64,000 nt of DNA from Achatina immaculata. Lineage: Eukaryota; Mollusca; Gastropoda; Stylommatophora; Achatinidae. Shown here piece after piece: positions 22,126 through 34,043 of the stretch. A program made the translations under genes and the position numbers. The notes under the pieces were generated by a model, which ran no database searches, was not told the DNA's origin, and worked only from the letters and a program-made list of their open reading frames with translations. The first letter of the stretch is position 1, and each line of letters begins with the position of its first letter. The stretch lies in NCBI GenBank assembly GCA_009760885.1, contig CM019693.1, forward strand, positions 46,010,751-46,074,750, in the 5' to 3' direction.

Positions 22126-22717
22126 TAGTATTTGTACTCAGAATTCCCTCTAAAGCTGTACAACACTCCTAAAAAAAAATTGTGCCATTCACAAAATTTT
22201 ATATGCTGCTAAAAAAACTAAAATATTACTTCAGATTTGCTGATTCTACTCCATGCAGTGTTGATCATTTGATACCATTCCATGAATGTGCATTTCCAAT
22301 TTATTTGTATATAAGTATTTTTATTACTATGAGAACTTTAAATTATACTTTGCAGTTTGATGTTATGAAACATTTTTGCACATTATGTTTAGCTGACAAT
22401 TTTTATGCTTTTTGTTTTCAAATGAGTTGACATGCCACATGGTGTTTGATCCTATTATTGATTAATATTTCATGTTTTCTTACCCTCTAAAACAAACAAA
22501 ATGATTCAGATTTGTCAAGAAATGGATGGTAAATGGCAATATTAATAACAATAAAATAGAAAATTAAATTGCTGGAGGAGGTATTTGACTTACATCAGTG
22601 AGGTCATTGAAACAGAATCCAACTATAACTTGGGGACCATCTGTTTAGTGTTTATGCATATTTTTTCTTGTGAGTTGAACTGAGAATGTGATATTCCTGC
22701 ATGTTTCTACTTATCAG
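22126..22717. other. Intron before UFL1 exon C, nothing recognised
   Basis: AT-rich sequence. Ends in acceptor cttatcag at 22717. Confidence 0.5.
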
Positions 22718-22890
22718 CTGCTGGAACCTCAAGAAAGGAAGGTACAGGAGGGAGAGAAGTCAAGATGAAGTCCACAAAGAAGAAGACTAGAAATCGTAAT
22801 CTTAATGATGTTTCAGATGAGGAAGTGTCAGCCTTAGACAAGGCCAGAGAGCAGGAACTCAGATTTATGGAAATTTCTGAGATGGAAAAG
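22718..22890 (+). CDS. UFL1: UFL1 exon C (phase 1 to phase 0), basic linker
   Basis: Acceptor tctacttatcag and donor AAG/GTCAGA at 22891. With the A from exon B it reads TAGTSRKEGTGGREVKMKST, KKKTRNRNLNDVSDEEVSAL, DKAREQELRFMEISEMEK. The Gly-rich part, Lys-rich part, acidic Asp/Glu part and FM..EIE-like end follow the same order as the UFL1 linker (GGGGGNAREYKIKKVKKKG, DDSDDES, ISFMFQDEIE). It is probably disordered except for the end. Confidence 0.88.
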
Positions 22891-24685
22891 GTCAGATTTT
22901 GTGATGGTATTAATGTCAGATGTATATAACTGTCAGTCTTTTCTCACATGTCTTTTGATGTTGTTACGCATGCTTGGTCTGGGCAGTGGGTTCCAAAGCA
23001 AAGATCAAGAAAACAGGTATTAGGTGAATGATACCTGGTGTATGGTATCTCCTTTACTGGAGCAAACCACAGAATAAGACTGTCATCAGCATGAAATCAT
23101 CAAACGGTTACCAAAAACTGGAGGTGTTTTGATTGTGACTAATAATGTTTACCATGATCATGATGTCATCTGACAGTAATCTTCACTGCTTATGATGTCC
23201 ACCTTCAGGTACCTATCTAAACTATAGCACTAACTTACAACAGTCTTTGCCATTGTCCATCTACCGATATTTGTATCTGACCTTAACCAGCATTAACAGT
23301 CGTACAAAGGAAACAAAAAAACTATGCGTGGCAGATGGAACTTTGAGAAATTTCAGTTTTCCAGGACATGATTCCACTGATTCCACTGATTGTTTAAAAA
23401 TGCACATGCACACACATACACTCTGTGATTTTAAGTCATTATTACAATGAGAACAGACGAGATAAGTGGGAGATTAGTGTTGGATGTAAGGAAGAAACAT
23501 GGCTGAAATGGAAGGTGACCATAAAAGTCCAGACATAACAAGTAGATGAGGGAAAAAGAAAGTAATCATGAGAGAATGACTTGTAACTTTAGAGAGACAA
23601 ACAACCTGTGAGTAGCCATTCTTAGTGTTGTATATGGGATAGATTTCAAGCTTTTATTTTTTTTCTCAACTTCTTTTATTGCAAAAATACATTTTGTTTT
23701 ATCTGTAAGTTTGACATTTTTTTCACAGCTTACATTTTTTCAAGTAGAACAGCTACACTAAGAGCATTAACTCTGTTGGTTTACCTTTTGTAAGATGATA
23801 TGTCTTGGTCATATATTCTGTTGTGTGATTGCCTGGAGGGTATGAGTCCGCAAAGTAGGGAAAAAACTGAAGTAACAAGGATATTTGCCAGGTATCTATG
23901 ACAGATTTTTCCATCAGCCTCAAAGACTAGAAAGAATTTTCTAGAGACTTTGCAACTTGGAAAGCAACTTGGTGTAGAAAGGCTGCATAATTTGAGAAGA
24001 AACAAGAGCCAGAATTGAAGAGAGAAGATACAAACACAGAGGCTGCACCTTTTAACAGAAACATGGCTTGTTACTATGGTCAGTTGCTACTGAAGCAAAG
24101 ATGAACCATTTCTCCATGAGTGCTCCTAGTAACATACTCAACTGGCCTAACAGTTATGCTTATGCAGTCTCCATGGTGATGTAAGCTTGGTTGTGGATCC
24201 AGTTTGTGTCTTTAAGCTGGCCACTAATTCATTTCCAGTGCAGTGTTATGCACAATCCATCACATTAACAGCTGATAGAAAGTACATATTTGTGTGAAGT
24301 TATATTTTAGCTTGGAAAGAGCAGTAGAGCACTTCAGCTTTTGAGAACATGCTGGAATTGAAATATATGTTTCGAATGGTTCAGGTACTTTAAATAAAGA
24401 AAAACTCCAGTCAAAGATGATGAATGAAAAAACTTTAATTTCAGAGGATAAATAATTGAAAATTCAATCCAGTCTGACAGTCTGCCATTCATTGTACAAC
24501 TTTCAATCAGCTTTCAATCCTTCATTTAGTAGAGTAATGAATATAAAAAGAGCATGCAGAATAAAATGTTTGCTTTCAGAAGACTTGGCAGGCTTTCAGC
24601 TTCAAAAATCAAGGAAAGAGTCCAAGTCAACTTATCCATACAAATCAGAGTGTCTGTCAGAGAAGTTACAGCAGAAGCAGTATTA
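22891..24685. other. Intron, no recognised feature
   Basis: Ordinary AT-rich intron. Short ORFs here have no recognisable similarity. Confidence 0.5.
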
Positions 24686-24689
24686 TACA

Positions 24690-25115
24690 AGTCTTGCTAA
24701 GACATGATGACCACTGTTATGGGCATGAGTTATGTTCCTAGTCTTGCTAAGATATGATGACCAGTGTTTTGGGCATGAGTTATGTTCCTAGTCTTGCTAA
24801 GACATGATGACCACTGTTATGGGCATGAGTTATGTTCCTAGTCTTGCTAAGATATGATGACCAGTGTTTTGGGCATGAGTTAAGTTGCTACAAGTCTTGC
24901 TAAGACATGATGACCAATGTTTTGGGCATGAGTTATGTTGCTACAAGTCTTGCTAAGACATGATGACCACTGTTATGGGCATGAGTTATGTTCCTACAAG
25001 TCTTGCTAAGACATGATGACCAGTGTTTTGGGCATGAGTTAAGTTGCTACAAGTCTTGCTAAGACATGATGACCAATGTTTTGGGCATGAGTTATGTTCC
25101 TACAAGTCTTGTCTG
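24690..25115. repeat. Minisatellite, about 53-bp unit, 8 copies
   Basis: Unit includes agtcttgctaagacatgatg, accactgttatgggcatgag, ttatgttcc. Two variants (cactgttat and cagtgtttt) alternate, showing amplification of dimers. Confidence 0.93.
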
Positions 25116-25455
25116 TTAACAGAAAGTCAAATAAGTAAACAGAATGGCAGCCTCAGTAGAGTTTTTGGGCAGAACAGAAACCAAACAAGATATCTTAGAT
25201 AACATAACAGTTGATAGAAGTTGGACTGACAGCTGTAATATGGAAACAGCATCAGTCATCGTGAACACTGAATTCTTCAAGATTTGACAAAATTTTGGCA
25301 GCTGAAGTTGAAGGTGAAGGCAGCTGTCCTTACTTTCTTTTTTTATTCTCAAGGGATCATTGTGAATGGGCACCAACAGGTCACAAATAGTAACATAATG
25401 TATCTCTTGACATACATCTCTGGACATTTATATCATATGTAAGTAATCTTTTCAG

Positions 25456-25529
25456 ATCTTAAAATCACAGAAGCATCTGAGGGATTGCCCAGATGAGCTT
25501 CTAACAGATATAGCATCTAGACTAAACAG
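25456..25529 (+). CDS. UFL1: UFL1 exon D (phase 0 to phase 2)
   Basis: Acceptor aatcttttcag ends at 25455 and donor GTACAATG starts at 25530. It reads ILKSQKHLRDCPDELLTDIA then SRLN plus AG, completed by the next exon. Matches [26 protein letters not shown] of UFL1: same length, same Pro-Asp/Glu-Glu position. Confidence 0.87.
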
Positions 25530-25839
25530 GTACAATGTGTTATTCTGTATTGTTCCAGTTGTGTCAGCAGTAAGATGAATGAAAGTAATAGATGTCTTCA
25601 TCACACATCAGCAATAATAATTATCATTTATTGAGTATCTGAGCAACATGCTTATGATATAGTCTGTGTTTTAAAATCAGTGCTATCCTTTTTGTGCATC
25701 ATTGGAAATTCCAGGTTCCTGTAATCTCTCATTTTATTTTGTAACCCATGTTTTATGCATTTTTATGAAAATCTCAGCTGTCATACTTTCCATAATTTTA
25801 CATTCTGACAGAATATAGATATGCCAGAAACTTGATTCT

Positions 25840-26155
25840 CATATTGATTGTTTATCAGATTACTAGCATAATTCTCTTAAAGAGTTTTTATCAGACCGCT
25901 GATAAGATTCACATATTGATTGTTGATCAGATTACTAGCATAATTTTCATAAATATTTTTTATCAGAACACTGATAAGATTCTCATATTGATTGTTGATT
26001 TAATCTTTGGCATGATTCTCATATTAATTATTGATCAGACCACTAATATGATTCTCATATTTATTATCAATCAGGCCACTTACTTGATTCTCATATTTAT
26101 TGTTGATCAGACCACTAACATGATTCTCATATTTATTATTGATCAGACCATTTAA
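25840..26155. repeat. 36-bp minisatellite, first block
   Basis: Unit gattctcatattgattgttg then atcagaccactaacat, about nine copies, more divergent than the other blocks. Continues at 26400-26520 and 29715-30033. The 240 bp between the first two blocks is unassigned. Confidence 0.9.
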
Positions 26156-26399
26156 ACACGTATTGGTGGTAGTTATCCACTTTTTAATATATAGGTAGAA
26201 TTAGTTATACACTATTCTCTTCTGCTTATTATGCCTGCTTATTTCGTATGTCTGACATCCCTACATTTCACTAGTACTATATCTTAGTGACCCTGAGCTT
26301 AAACTTCCACTGTAAATTGACTCCATAGTATTAACCAGTGTATCAATGACAGACAGTCAAGATTTCACTCTTTCAAACAGTCAAGGTCCATCTCTTTCG

Positions 26400-26520
26400 T
26401 CATTGCTTTGTTGATCATACCATTTATTTGATTCTCATATTTATTATTGACGGACCACCAAGTTGATTCTTGTGCTGACTGTTGATCAGACCATCAATTT
26501 GGTTCTTATATTCATTGTTG
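26400..26520. repeat. 36-bp minisatellite, second block
   Basis: Same unit as 25840-26155. It is cut at attcattgttg (26510-26520) by the RTE-A insertion. Confidence 0.88.
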
Positions 26521-29500
26521 CCCCCGTGTGGTACCCGGGATCTGCAAAGAATAGGACCACTGTACCCTACCATGCATGATCGTAAAAGGCGACTAAGGAG
26601 GGTTCAGCATAGGGCCAGCAACCCTATCTGGTAAAAACTATCAGACTGCTACAGAAACAGAAGCAAGGGAAAAAGCAAATGCAGGTGGAAGGAGAAATGC
26701 TTATCAGGAAACTGAGCCCATGAAGGTTGTGGATGAAAGCCAGCCACTGGAAGTCCCCAGCCCGACTGCAGACCTCCTGGAACCTAAACAAAAGATGCAA
26801 ATAGGCAGCTGGAATGTAAGAACACTAAACCAGACTGGAAAACTAGCACAAACCATCAAGGAAATGCACAGATACAAACTAGACATACTAGGAATACAAG
26901 AAGCAAGATGGACAGGACAAGGCAGAAGGAAATTAACAACACAGCACACAGAAGATACAATAATATGGTCAGGTAAAGAAGATCTTCATGAAGGAGGAGT
27001 AGCATTGATTATAACAAAAGAAGCATCAAGAGCATTGCTGAAATGGACCCCAATAAATGAGAGATTATTATATGCACGGTTCAACTCAAGATTCACGAAG
27101 CTGTCTATTATAGTTTGTTATGCACCAACAGAAGCAGCTGAAGAGGAATTAAAAGAAGATTTTTACAACAGCCTCCAAGCCACAGTAGAAACAATACCCA
27201 AGCATGATATGCTACTCATCTTGGGCGACTTCAATGCAAAAGTAGGTGAAGGAAATGAAGATAGAAGAAGAATCATGGGAAGAGAAGGAATCGGAGAAAT
27301 AAATGAAAATGGAGAAAGACTGCAGTTTCTGTGAAGAAAACATGATGACCATCGGAGGGACAATTTTCCAACACAAAAACATCCATAAGGTGACTTGGAG
27401 GTCACCAGATAAAACCACAGAAAACCAAATCGATCACATACTAATAAACAAGTGGAAACGGTCACTACAAGATGTGCGAGCAAGGAAAGGAGCAGATGTA
27501 GGAAGTGATCACAACCTTCTGGTAGCAAAAATAAAACTAAAATTAAGGAAAGCCAAAATCGGAGAACACAGAAAGATACATTTTGATACAAGAAAACTGA
27601 TAGACCAGCAAACAAGAAATGAATTCTCAATAGTACTTAAGAACCGCTTCAGTGTCCTACAAGATGAAGCAGAAATGTCCATATTAGAGTTCAATAAAAC
27701 ACTACAGGAAACAGCAAAAGAGGTGCTAAGATATCGGAAAAGGAGAAAAGAGGAATGGATAAGTGAGATCACATGGGAAAAGATAGAGCAAAGAAAAGAA
27801 ATCAAGAAAAAATTACTGAACACCAAATCACAACGGCTTAAAGAACGAGTTTTAAGTAATTATGCACAAAAAGACAAAGAAGTGAAGGAATCATGCCGTC
27901 AAGATAAACGTCAATATTATGACAACTTAGCAGAAACAGCAGAGAAAGCAGCATATACAAATGACATGAAAACCATATATAAAATCACAAAGCAGATGAC
28001 AGGTAACTTCAACACAAGATGTGAAAGTGCAGTAAGAACACAAAATGGACAACTGGTCAGTGGAGAAAGAGAAAAAATTGAAAGATGGAGGGAACACTTT
28101 AACACCCTACTAAACAGAACACAAGCAGCACAAGCAATAGATATACCTGAAGCAAAAGTGGAACTAAACATCAATACAGGACCAATAACAATAAATGAAG
28201 TAAAAGAGGCGATAAAGATGCTAAAATCAGACAGGGCACCAGGTGAAGATGAAGTGACTGCTGAGATGTTGAAAGCAGAAGAAACGGAAACACCAAAACA
28301 ACTTTGCCGGATATTACAACAAATTTGGGATTTAGAAAAAGCCCCAGAGGAGTGGAAAACTGGTCTTATAGTAAAACTACCAAAGAAGGGTGACCTCAGA
28401 GATTGCGGGAACTGGAGAGGCATTACCCTACTGCCACTCACTAGTAAAGTATTTTGCAGAATAATCATCAACAGAATTGTACCAACACTTGAGGAAAAAC
28501 TTCGGAAAGAGCAGGCAGGATTTAGGAAAGGAAGATCATGCATAGACCATATATTTGTACTTAGACAAATATTAGAACAGGCAAATGAGTGGCATAGCAC
28601 AACATATGCATTATTCATAGATTTTGAGAAAGCCTTTGACAGTGTCAACAGAGATGCACTGTGGAAAATCCTAAGATGGCATGGCCTCCCCCATAAAATA
28701 GTTAATGTAATCAAAGCCCTATACGAGGGTTTTCAGTGCAAAGTTATCTGTGGAGAACATACCTCCAGCAGCTTTAGGGTACAAACAGGAGTGAAACAGG
28801 GATGTGTACTATCACCAACATTATTTATCTTGGCAGTAGACTGGTTAATGAAGGAGGCAACATCAGACAAACGCAGAGGATTACAATGGACCCTTGACAC
28901 AGTGCTGGAGGACCTTGACTTTGCGGACGACATTTGTCTATTATCAAGCAGTCACAAAGATATGCAAGATAAAATAAACAAGTTAACCCAGAATGCAAAC
29001 AACATAGGACTAAAGATCAATGTAGGAAAGACAAAGTTAATGAAGCAAAATGTGAACAACAGAAATGTACTCAGAGTAGATAACAAGTTAGTGGAGGAGG
29101 TCAACGAATTTGTATACCTTGGCAGCAGAGTAGTAGAAAATGGAGACAGCACAGAGGACATCAACAGCAGACTTACTAGAGCAAACCAGGCTTTTGCAAT
29201 GCTACAGAATATATGGAAATCAAATAAACTAAGCATAAATATGAAAATCAGGATATTTAAGAGTAATGTTCTAAGTGTACTACTCTATGGAAGTGAATGC
29301 TGGAAAATCACCAAAACCATAGAAAACAAGTTGAATTCTTTCCAGACTAAATGTTTACGTAGAATTATAAAAATATTTTGGCCAAACACCATAAGAAATA
29401 ACATTTTATTGGCAGAAATGCAGATGAAACCACTGACAACAATTATTGAGGAAAGACGCTGGCGATGGTTGGGACATGTGCTCCGAATGACTGACAACTC

Positions 29501-29714
29501 ACTACCAAAAATAGCACTAAGATGGACACCACAGGGGAGCAGAAGTAAGGGTAGACCAAAAGAGACATGGAGAAGAACAACAGAAAGGATGTTGAGCAAT
29601 AGAGGGCTCACCTGGGCAAGAGCAGAAAAAAAGGCGAAAGACAGGCATTTGTGGAAAACCCTTGCGGAAGCCCCATGTGCCCTGGGCACTTAAGGTTCAG
29701 AGAGAGAGAGAGAG
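26521..29714 (+). mobile_element. RTE-A LINE copy 1, full-length-looking
   Basis: It is flanked by an exact 11-bp duplication attcattgttg (26510-26520 and 29715-29725) inside the 36-bp minisatellite. It starts with a leader of about 200 bp (cccccgtgtggtacccggga) and ends in (AG)n, as RTE-type elements end in short simple repeats. The single ORF (26720-29693) carries endonuclease and reverse transcriptase. Proteins of this type are often annotated as craniofacial development protein 2-like. Compared with copy 2, the leader seems to lack about 15 bp near its start. Confidence 0.9.
26720..29693 (+). pseudogene. RTE-A ORF: endonuclease plus reverse transcriptase, one frameshift
   Basis: Starts at the ATG at 26720 (MKVVDESQPLEVPSP). 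The apurinic-type endonuclease has SWNVRTLNQTGK, LGIQEARWTGQGRR (catalytic Glu), VCYAPTEAAE, LILGDFNAKVGEGN and GSDHNLLVAKI (catalytic Asp-His). The RT has GLIVKLPKKGDLRDCGNWRG, EQAGFRKGRSCIDHI, LFIDFEKAFDSVNRDALW (Asp), GVKQGCVLSPTLF, DFADDICLLSS (catalytic FADD) and EFVYLGS. The C-terminal part has RRWRWLGHVLRM and GRPKETWRRTTERM, and stops at 29693. A single extra T near 27330 shifts the frame inside RLQFCEEN. Otherwise about 990 codons are open with all catalytic residues, so this copy is young. Confidence 0.88.
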
Positions 29715-30033
29715 ATTCATTGTTGATCAGACCATCAACTTGATTCTTATATTCATTGTTGATCAGACCACCAAAATGATCTTGTGTTGATTGTTGATCA
29801 GACCACCACATTGATTTTTGTATTGATTGTTGATCAGACCACCAACTTGATTCTCATATTGATTGTTGATCAGACCACTAACATGATTCTCATATTGATT
29901 GAGTGTTTATCAGACCACTAACTTGATTGTTATATTCATTGTTGATCAGACCACTAACATGATTATTGTATTGATTGTTGATCAGATCACCAACATAATT
30001 CTTACATTGATTGTTTATCAGACCACTAACTAG
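29715..30033. repeat. 36-bp minisatellite, third block, running into the exon E acceptor
   Basis: About nine copies of gattgttgatcagaccacta with acatgattctcatatt. The final copy (tgtttatcagaccactaac) continues directly as tag at 30031-30033, the splice acceptor of exon E. There is no separate pyrimidine tract. Confidence 0.9.
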
Positions 30034-30176
30034 ACAGTACCAGGAGATGGCCAAATCTATTTTTGTGAGGAACTTGGGATCAGATAGAAAGAAAACAGCA
30101 GCTGAGATCCAGGACCACATCAATGGTTTGTGGACCAATGCTCGACTCTTTGAAAAAGGTCTTCAGATGTTTGAAG
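30034..30176 (+). CDS. UFL1: UFL1 exon E (phase 2 to phase 1)
   Basis: AG from exon D plus A gives Arg, then QYQEMAKSIFVRNLGSDRKK, TAAEIQDHINGLWTNARLFE, KGLQMFE. This matches UFL1 TYLEVVRSVF, GRKRTIKDLQEEVSNLYNN and IRLFEKGMKFF, with LFEKG exact. Donor GTGATT starts at 30177. The only AG that keeps frame is ctaactag at 30033, with a poor polypyrimidine tract because the minisatellite abuts it. Confidence 0.88.
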
Positions 30177-31090
30177 GTGATTTTTGTTTTATTTTATCTT
30201 TTCCCTACTCTGAAATTGAATAGTTGATTACAATAACTTGTTACAATTTCTGATCGTATTCAAAGTATTAAAGACTTGTTTGTTTCACTTGTATGCTGCT
30301 AGTAATTAAATATATAAAGCTAAACATTGTGTATTACTTTTCTTCAGAATTTGTACCTGACATATTTCTTTCTTTTCTATACTTGTAACTTCATTAAACT
30401 GTTCATTCTCTTCTGCCTAATTTATTTCCTCTCCTGGATATCTTATTTCTTGTTGTGTCCAGTTCTTGCTTCATCTCTTTAAAAACACTTTTCTGTTAAA
30501 CTTTGCATGTTCTGTGTACCAAATTTCAGTCTTTTTGTATGTGTATTTTTTAGCCTGTAAACAGTTTTTATCTATCCATATGTGAGGTTTATATATCTGT
30601 TCCATAACATCTAAATATTGGATTGTCAGCTTCGTGCTTCAAACTCCAGTCTTGTAGGACTAGGGTGTCTCTCTTATATTGGTTTCTGTCTCGTGATCTA
30701 TCTGGTTTTGAAGACCTTTCTTATAGTTAACTATTGCTGGCATAGCTGTCAGGGTCACTGGAGCATGCAAGTCCTTCCAGCAAGTCAGGGCAGAATAATT
30801 CTACAGAAAGGATTATCTTGTCTAGGATCCATGGAAAAAATGAGAGAGAGTCATCACACCAGAATTGCATATACTCAAAAAAGTTCAGCAGCAAGCCTTT
30901 TATTTTTCAGTTTAATTTTTTTGTAAAATGAAACTTTTTTAGTTTAAGTGAAAGTACATTATTTCATGAACACATTTAACCAAATCATTCTTCTAATTTG
31001 CACATGAAAAATGCTAATTTAACATAGCTGTCCTGTCAGTGTAAATTTTCACTCAGTTTTTTTCTGAGAAGCATTCTTGATTGTTAAAGA
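30177..31090. other. Intron, no recognised feature
   Basis: T-rich sequence with no element I can name. Confidence 0.5.
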
Positions 31091-31094
31091 TTTG

Positions 31095-31250
31095 CTACCT
31101 AGAGTTGGACAGATGTTTGAGTGATCAAGAAGTGGTTCATACCATGGGAATGCTACAGTCTGGAACTGCGAGTGATGTCGCTAGACACCTTGACTAGCTG
31201 GCAAGAAGTGGTTGACCACGTATTACCACCAATAGAGAGACAGTTTTTTG
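31095..31250 (+). mobile_element. Tc1/mariner helix-turn-helix remnant
   Basis: Plus strand reads LSDQEVVHTMGMLQSGTASD, VARHLD, stop, LARSG, stop, PRITTNRET. This resembles the paired HTH and GRP-R-T-T linker of Tc1-like transposases. No catalytic part or ends found; the following 31262-31500 is unassigned. Confidence 0.5.
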
Positions 31251-32155
31251 TTTTTTTTTTGATGCTTTCTGCAAAATGACAACAGTGTGCACGAACATTG
31301 CAGAATGTCCTTCAAGCAGCAACAAGGTTATGAGTTTCTACTCAGGTCATGGGAATTGACTTCATCAAGCTGGCTTTCATTAAAAAATATCCACAATTCA
31401 GAACCCTTTCAATCACCATCAGTGTCAAGGTCATCTTCTTCTGCATTCCATGTTTCTAGGCTCAGACATCTATATTTATTGTCCAGATAAATTAGTTTTC
31501 TGAAGGTCATGCTTTATGCCCCAAAGTTTGTCTTCCAGTATGCTCCCTGTGGTCAGAGCTGTGTTCACTTCGTAGAGGATGTAGAGCTGCCAGTCATAGG
31601 CTCTATAATAGAATATAGATATATAGAAGAGAAAAGTTAGACAACTCATCATAGAATGGGAAAGTTGGTATAAAAAGGGCTATGTTCCATAGAAATTAGT
31701 AGCTTGGTGGTTAGGTTTATTCCCCTTGGCACATGCAATTCATGGGTCACGAATAACATATGACAAAGAAAGGTGTGAGACAGAAATCATTTGATTTGGG
31801 ACAGTTGAAGTTTTGAGCTCAGATAGGTTAGGTTAGTTAGTTTTTTTTGTGAGAGAATGTAGTTTTTGTGTGCCATGTTAGATTACCAGAGGTAGAAATG
31901 TAGTTAGAAATTTTGGTGGTGATGAAGTCTGAGGACGTCAGTAGTCACCAGGAGTTTATTCTATGTTGCTTTGACTTGGAATTATGTCCTATCATGTGTC
32001 TTGGATTTGTCATGCCCCTGTCTTAACCGTCATATCATGCATTGTCATCGTCATCCAATGCACCAATAAAGCATTATGACTTTATATCACTGCTATGTGC
32101 CACTGAGAGAATGACTGTTCCTGGGATGTAAGTCTGTGAAGTGGATAATGAAACA
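31251..32155. other. Intron, no recognised feature
   Basis: Unassigned sequence up to the 29-bp array. Confidence 0.45.
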
Positions 32156-32156
32156 G

Positions 32157-32520
32157 ACAGGTGAAAGAGTATTATAATCTCGACTGTAAGTGAAAGAGTA
32201 TTGTAATCTCGACTGTAAGTGAAAGAGTATTGTAATCTCGACTGTAAGTGAAAGAGTATTGTAATCTCGACTGTAAGTGAAAGAGTATTGTAATCTCGAC
32301 TGTAAGTGAAAGAATATTGTAATCTCGACTGTAAGTGAAAGAGTATTGTAATCTCGACTGTAAGTGAAAGTAATTTTGACTGTAAATGAAAGAGTAATCT
32401 CGACTGTAAGTGAAAGAGTATTGTAATCTTGACTAAGTGAAAGAGTATTGTAATCTTGACTAAGTGAAAGAGTATTATACTCTCGACTGTAAGTGAAAGA
32501 GTATAATTTTGACTGTAAGC
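32157..32520. repeat. Minisatellite, 29-bp unit, about 13 copies
   Basis: Unit gtgaaagagtattgtaatct then cgactgtaa. Left copies are almost identical, right copies are shortened and diverged. Confidence 0.93.
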
Positions 32521-33059
32521 ATTTCCACTAGTATAATGTGTTCCAGCTATTACATCAGTGTAATAAGTAATAGGAAGTGGCACTGGTACCTCTGGTTTGA
32601 TAGATCTGAAGAAAGATAGATAGAATCATAGAAAAGGAAAAATTCTATTTTAGGTGATCCCTTTGAGGCTGGGGACCTAGCACCATCCCTGTCTGGCTTT
32701 GGTCCATGGAAACAACACCATTTCATTATATCTTTCTGAGGCATGACCCATCTAATGGTTGCGTGTATGCCCATTTGCTGATGTTCCCAACCTGTGCTCA
32801 GAGGGACAAAGTTAACACAACTCTAACTCCAGTGGGAACTGCATCCTTCTGCAGGAAGTGTTGATTTTGTCTTTATCTCGTTTGCTATCCCTACTGGCCA
32901 GCTGTTGAGTTTGTGGCCCAGTTTATGCAGATTGTTTGGTTCACCAGCTGGTAGATGAGGAAGGCTCGGGCAGAAGAGGCTAGGAAACTTTGTGAGTCTT
33001 TTAATCGCTTCATTGCCCCCAAACTCATCTGAATTGGGCAAGACAATAAAACAGCTGGA
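32521..33059. other. Intron, unassigned
   Basis: No clear feature. The right end may belong to the inverted LINE piece that follows. Confidence 0.4.
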
Positions 33060-33384
33060 TTGTAAATCAATTTTACCATGTTGTCTTCTATATTTCTCTT
33101 TGTTGTTTGTCACTTTCCATTGTGTCTTCATTTCTCTACGTTGTTTTATCAGTTCTAGTGTACCTGCTGTAATCTATCCATTCTTTTGTGTTGTCTTTAC
33201 TGGAACCATGTCTTGAGCTGTTGTTATTAAGATATCTTTGGCCTACGTAGCCAATTCATTTAGTGTCATCTCCTCCTGTACAGCCATCAGGATTTTGAAA
33301 TAGTTCTTCACTTCTATACCATATTGGTCTGGTATATTTGTAAGATCAAAGCGGAGTGGTCTTGATCCCGTAACTGTTGTTGTG
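33060..33384 (-). mobile_element. LINE family F, inverted 5' part
   Basis: Minus strand reads LDLTNIPDQYGIEVKNYFKI, EEMTLNELATQAKDILITTA, then LELIKQRREMKTQWKVTNNK. This is the linker between endonuclease and RT of an RTE-type protein. The next part of the same protein follows directly, but on the plus strand (33385 on). Confidence 0.72.
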
Positions 33385-34043
33385 AAAGAATAGAAGAACA
33401 TCAGAAGTGTGGAAGAGATAGTGAAATGTTTAAAGAAATGAAGACATTGACGAGAAATGTTGCACCTAAGCTAAATGTAATTTGTGATGAGATGGGGAAT
33501 ACCTTGACAGAGACAGAGGAAATTCTAGAAAGATGGAAGGAATATTGCAGAGGAATGTATGAAACAACTGACTGTGGAAGAAGAAATCAACAGTGTGAAT
33601 TATTATTGGAAGAGAAAGAACCTGAACCGACAATAGAAGAAGTTTTATGGGCAATAAAGAATCTGAAAAATGGTAAATCACCAGGATGTGATGAGATAAC
33701 AGCTGAATTTATTAAAGCAGGAGGAAAAGAATGTGCAACAATCTATCATGCACTATGTAAATAGATATGGCATTCAGGTATTTGGCCAAAAGAATGGAAA
33801 AGAACTGTATTCATACCACTGCCAAAAAAGGGTAACCTGAAATTATGCACAAACTACAGAACTGTTGCCCTGATTAGTCATGCCAGTAAAATTCTGTTAA
33901 AAATCATAATGGGTTGACTTCGAAAGAAAATAGAAGAAGAAGTCAATATGGTCCAAGCTGGTTTCAGGCAAGGAAGAGGATCAAGAGATGATATATTCAG
34001 TATAAGATTAATAATAGAGAAATGCAGAGAGTTTAATGTGAAT
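33385..34043 (+). mobile_element. LINE family F, reverse-transcriptase part
   Basis: Plus strand reads ERIEEHQKCGRDSEMFKEMK, ETEEILERWKEYCRGMYE, LKNGKSPGCDEITAEFIKAG, then stop, WPKEWKRTVFIPLPKKGNLK, ALISHASKILLKIIM, VQAGFRQGRGSRDDIFSIRL, IEKCREFNVN. It is interrupted at 34043 by a CR1-like LINE and resumes at about 36537-36597 with FIDYPKAFDYVQ. Several stops. Confidence 0.8.

Noticed and set aside
26720..29693. A host gene resembling craniofacial development protein 2
   Set aside because: The endonuclease-RT order, target duplication, (AG)n tail and other copies show it is a retrotransposon; the name is an annotation artefact of RTE/BovB proteins.
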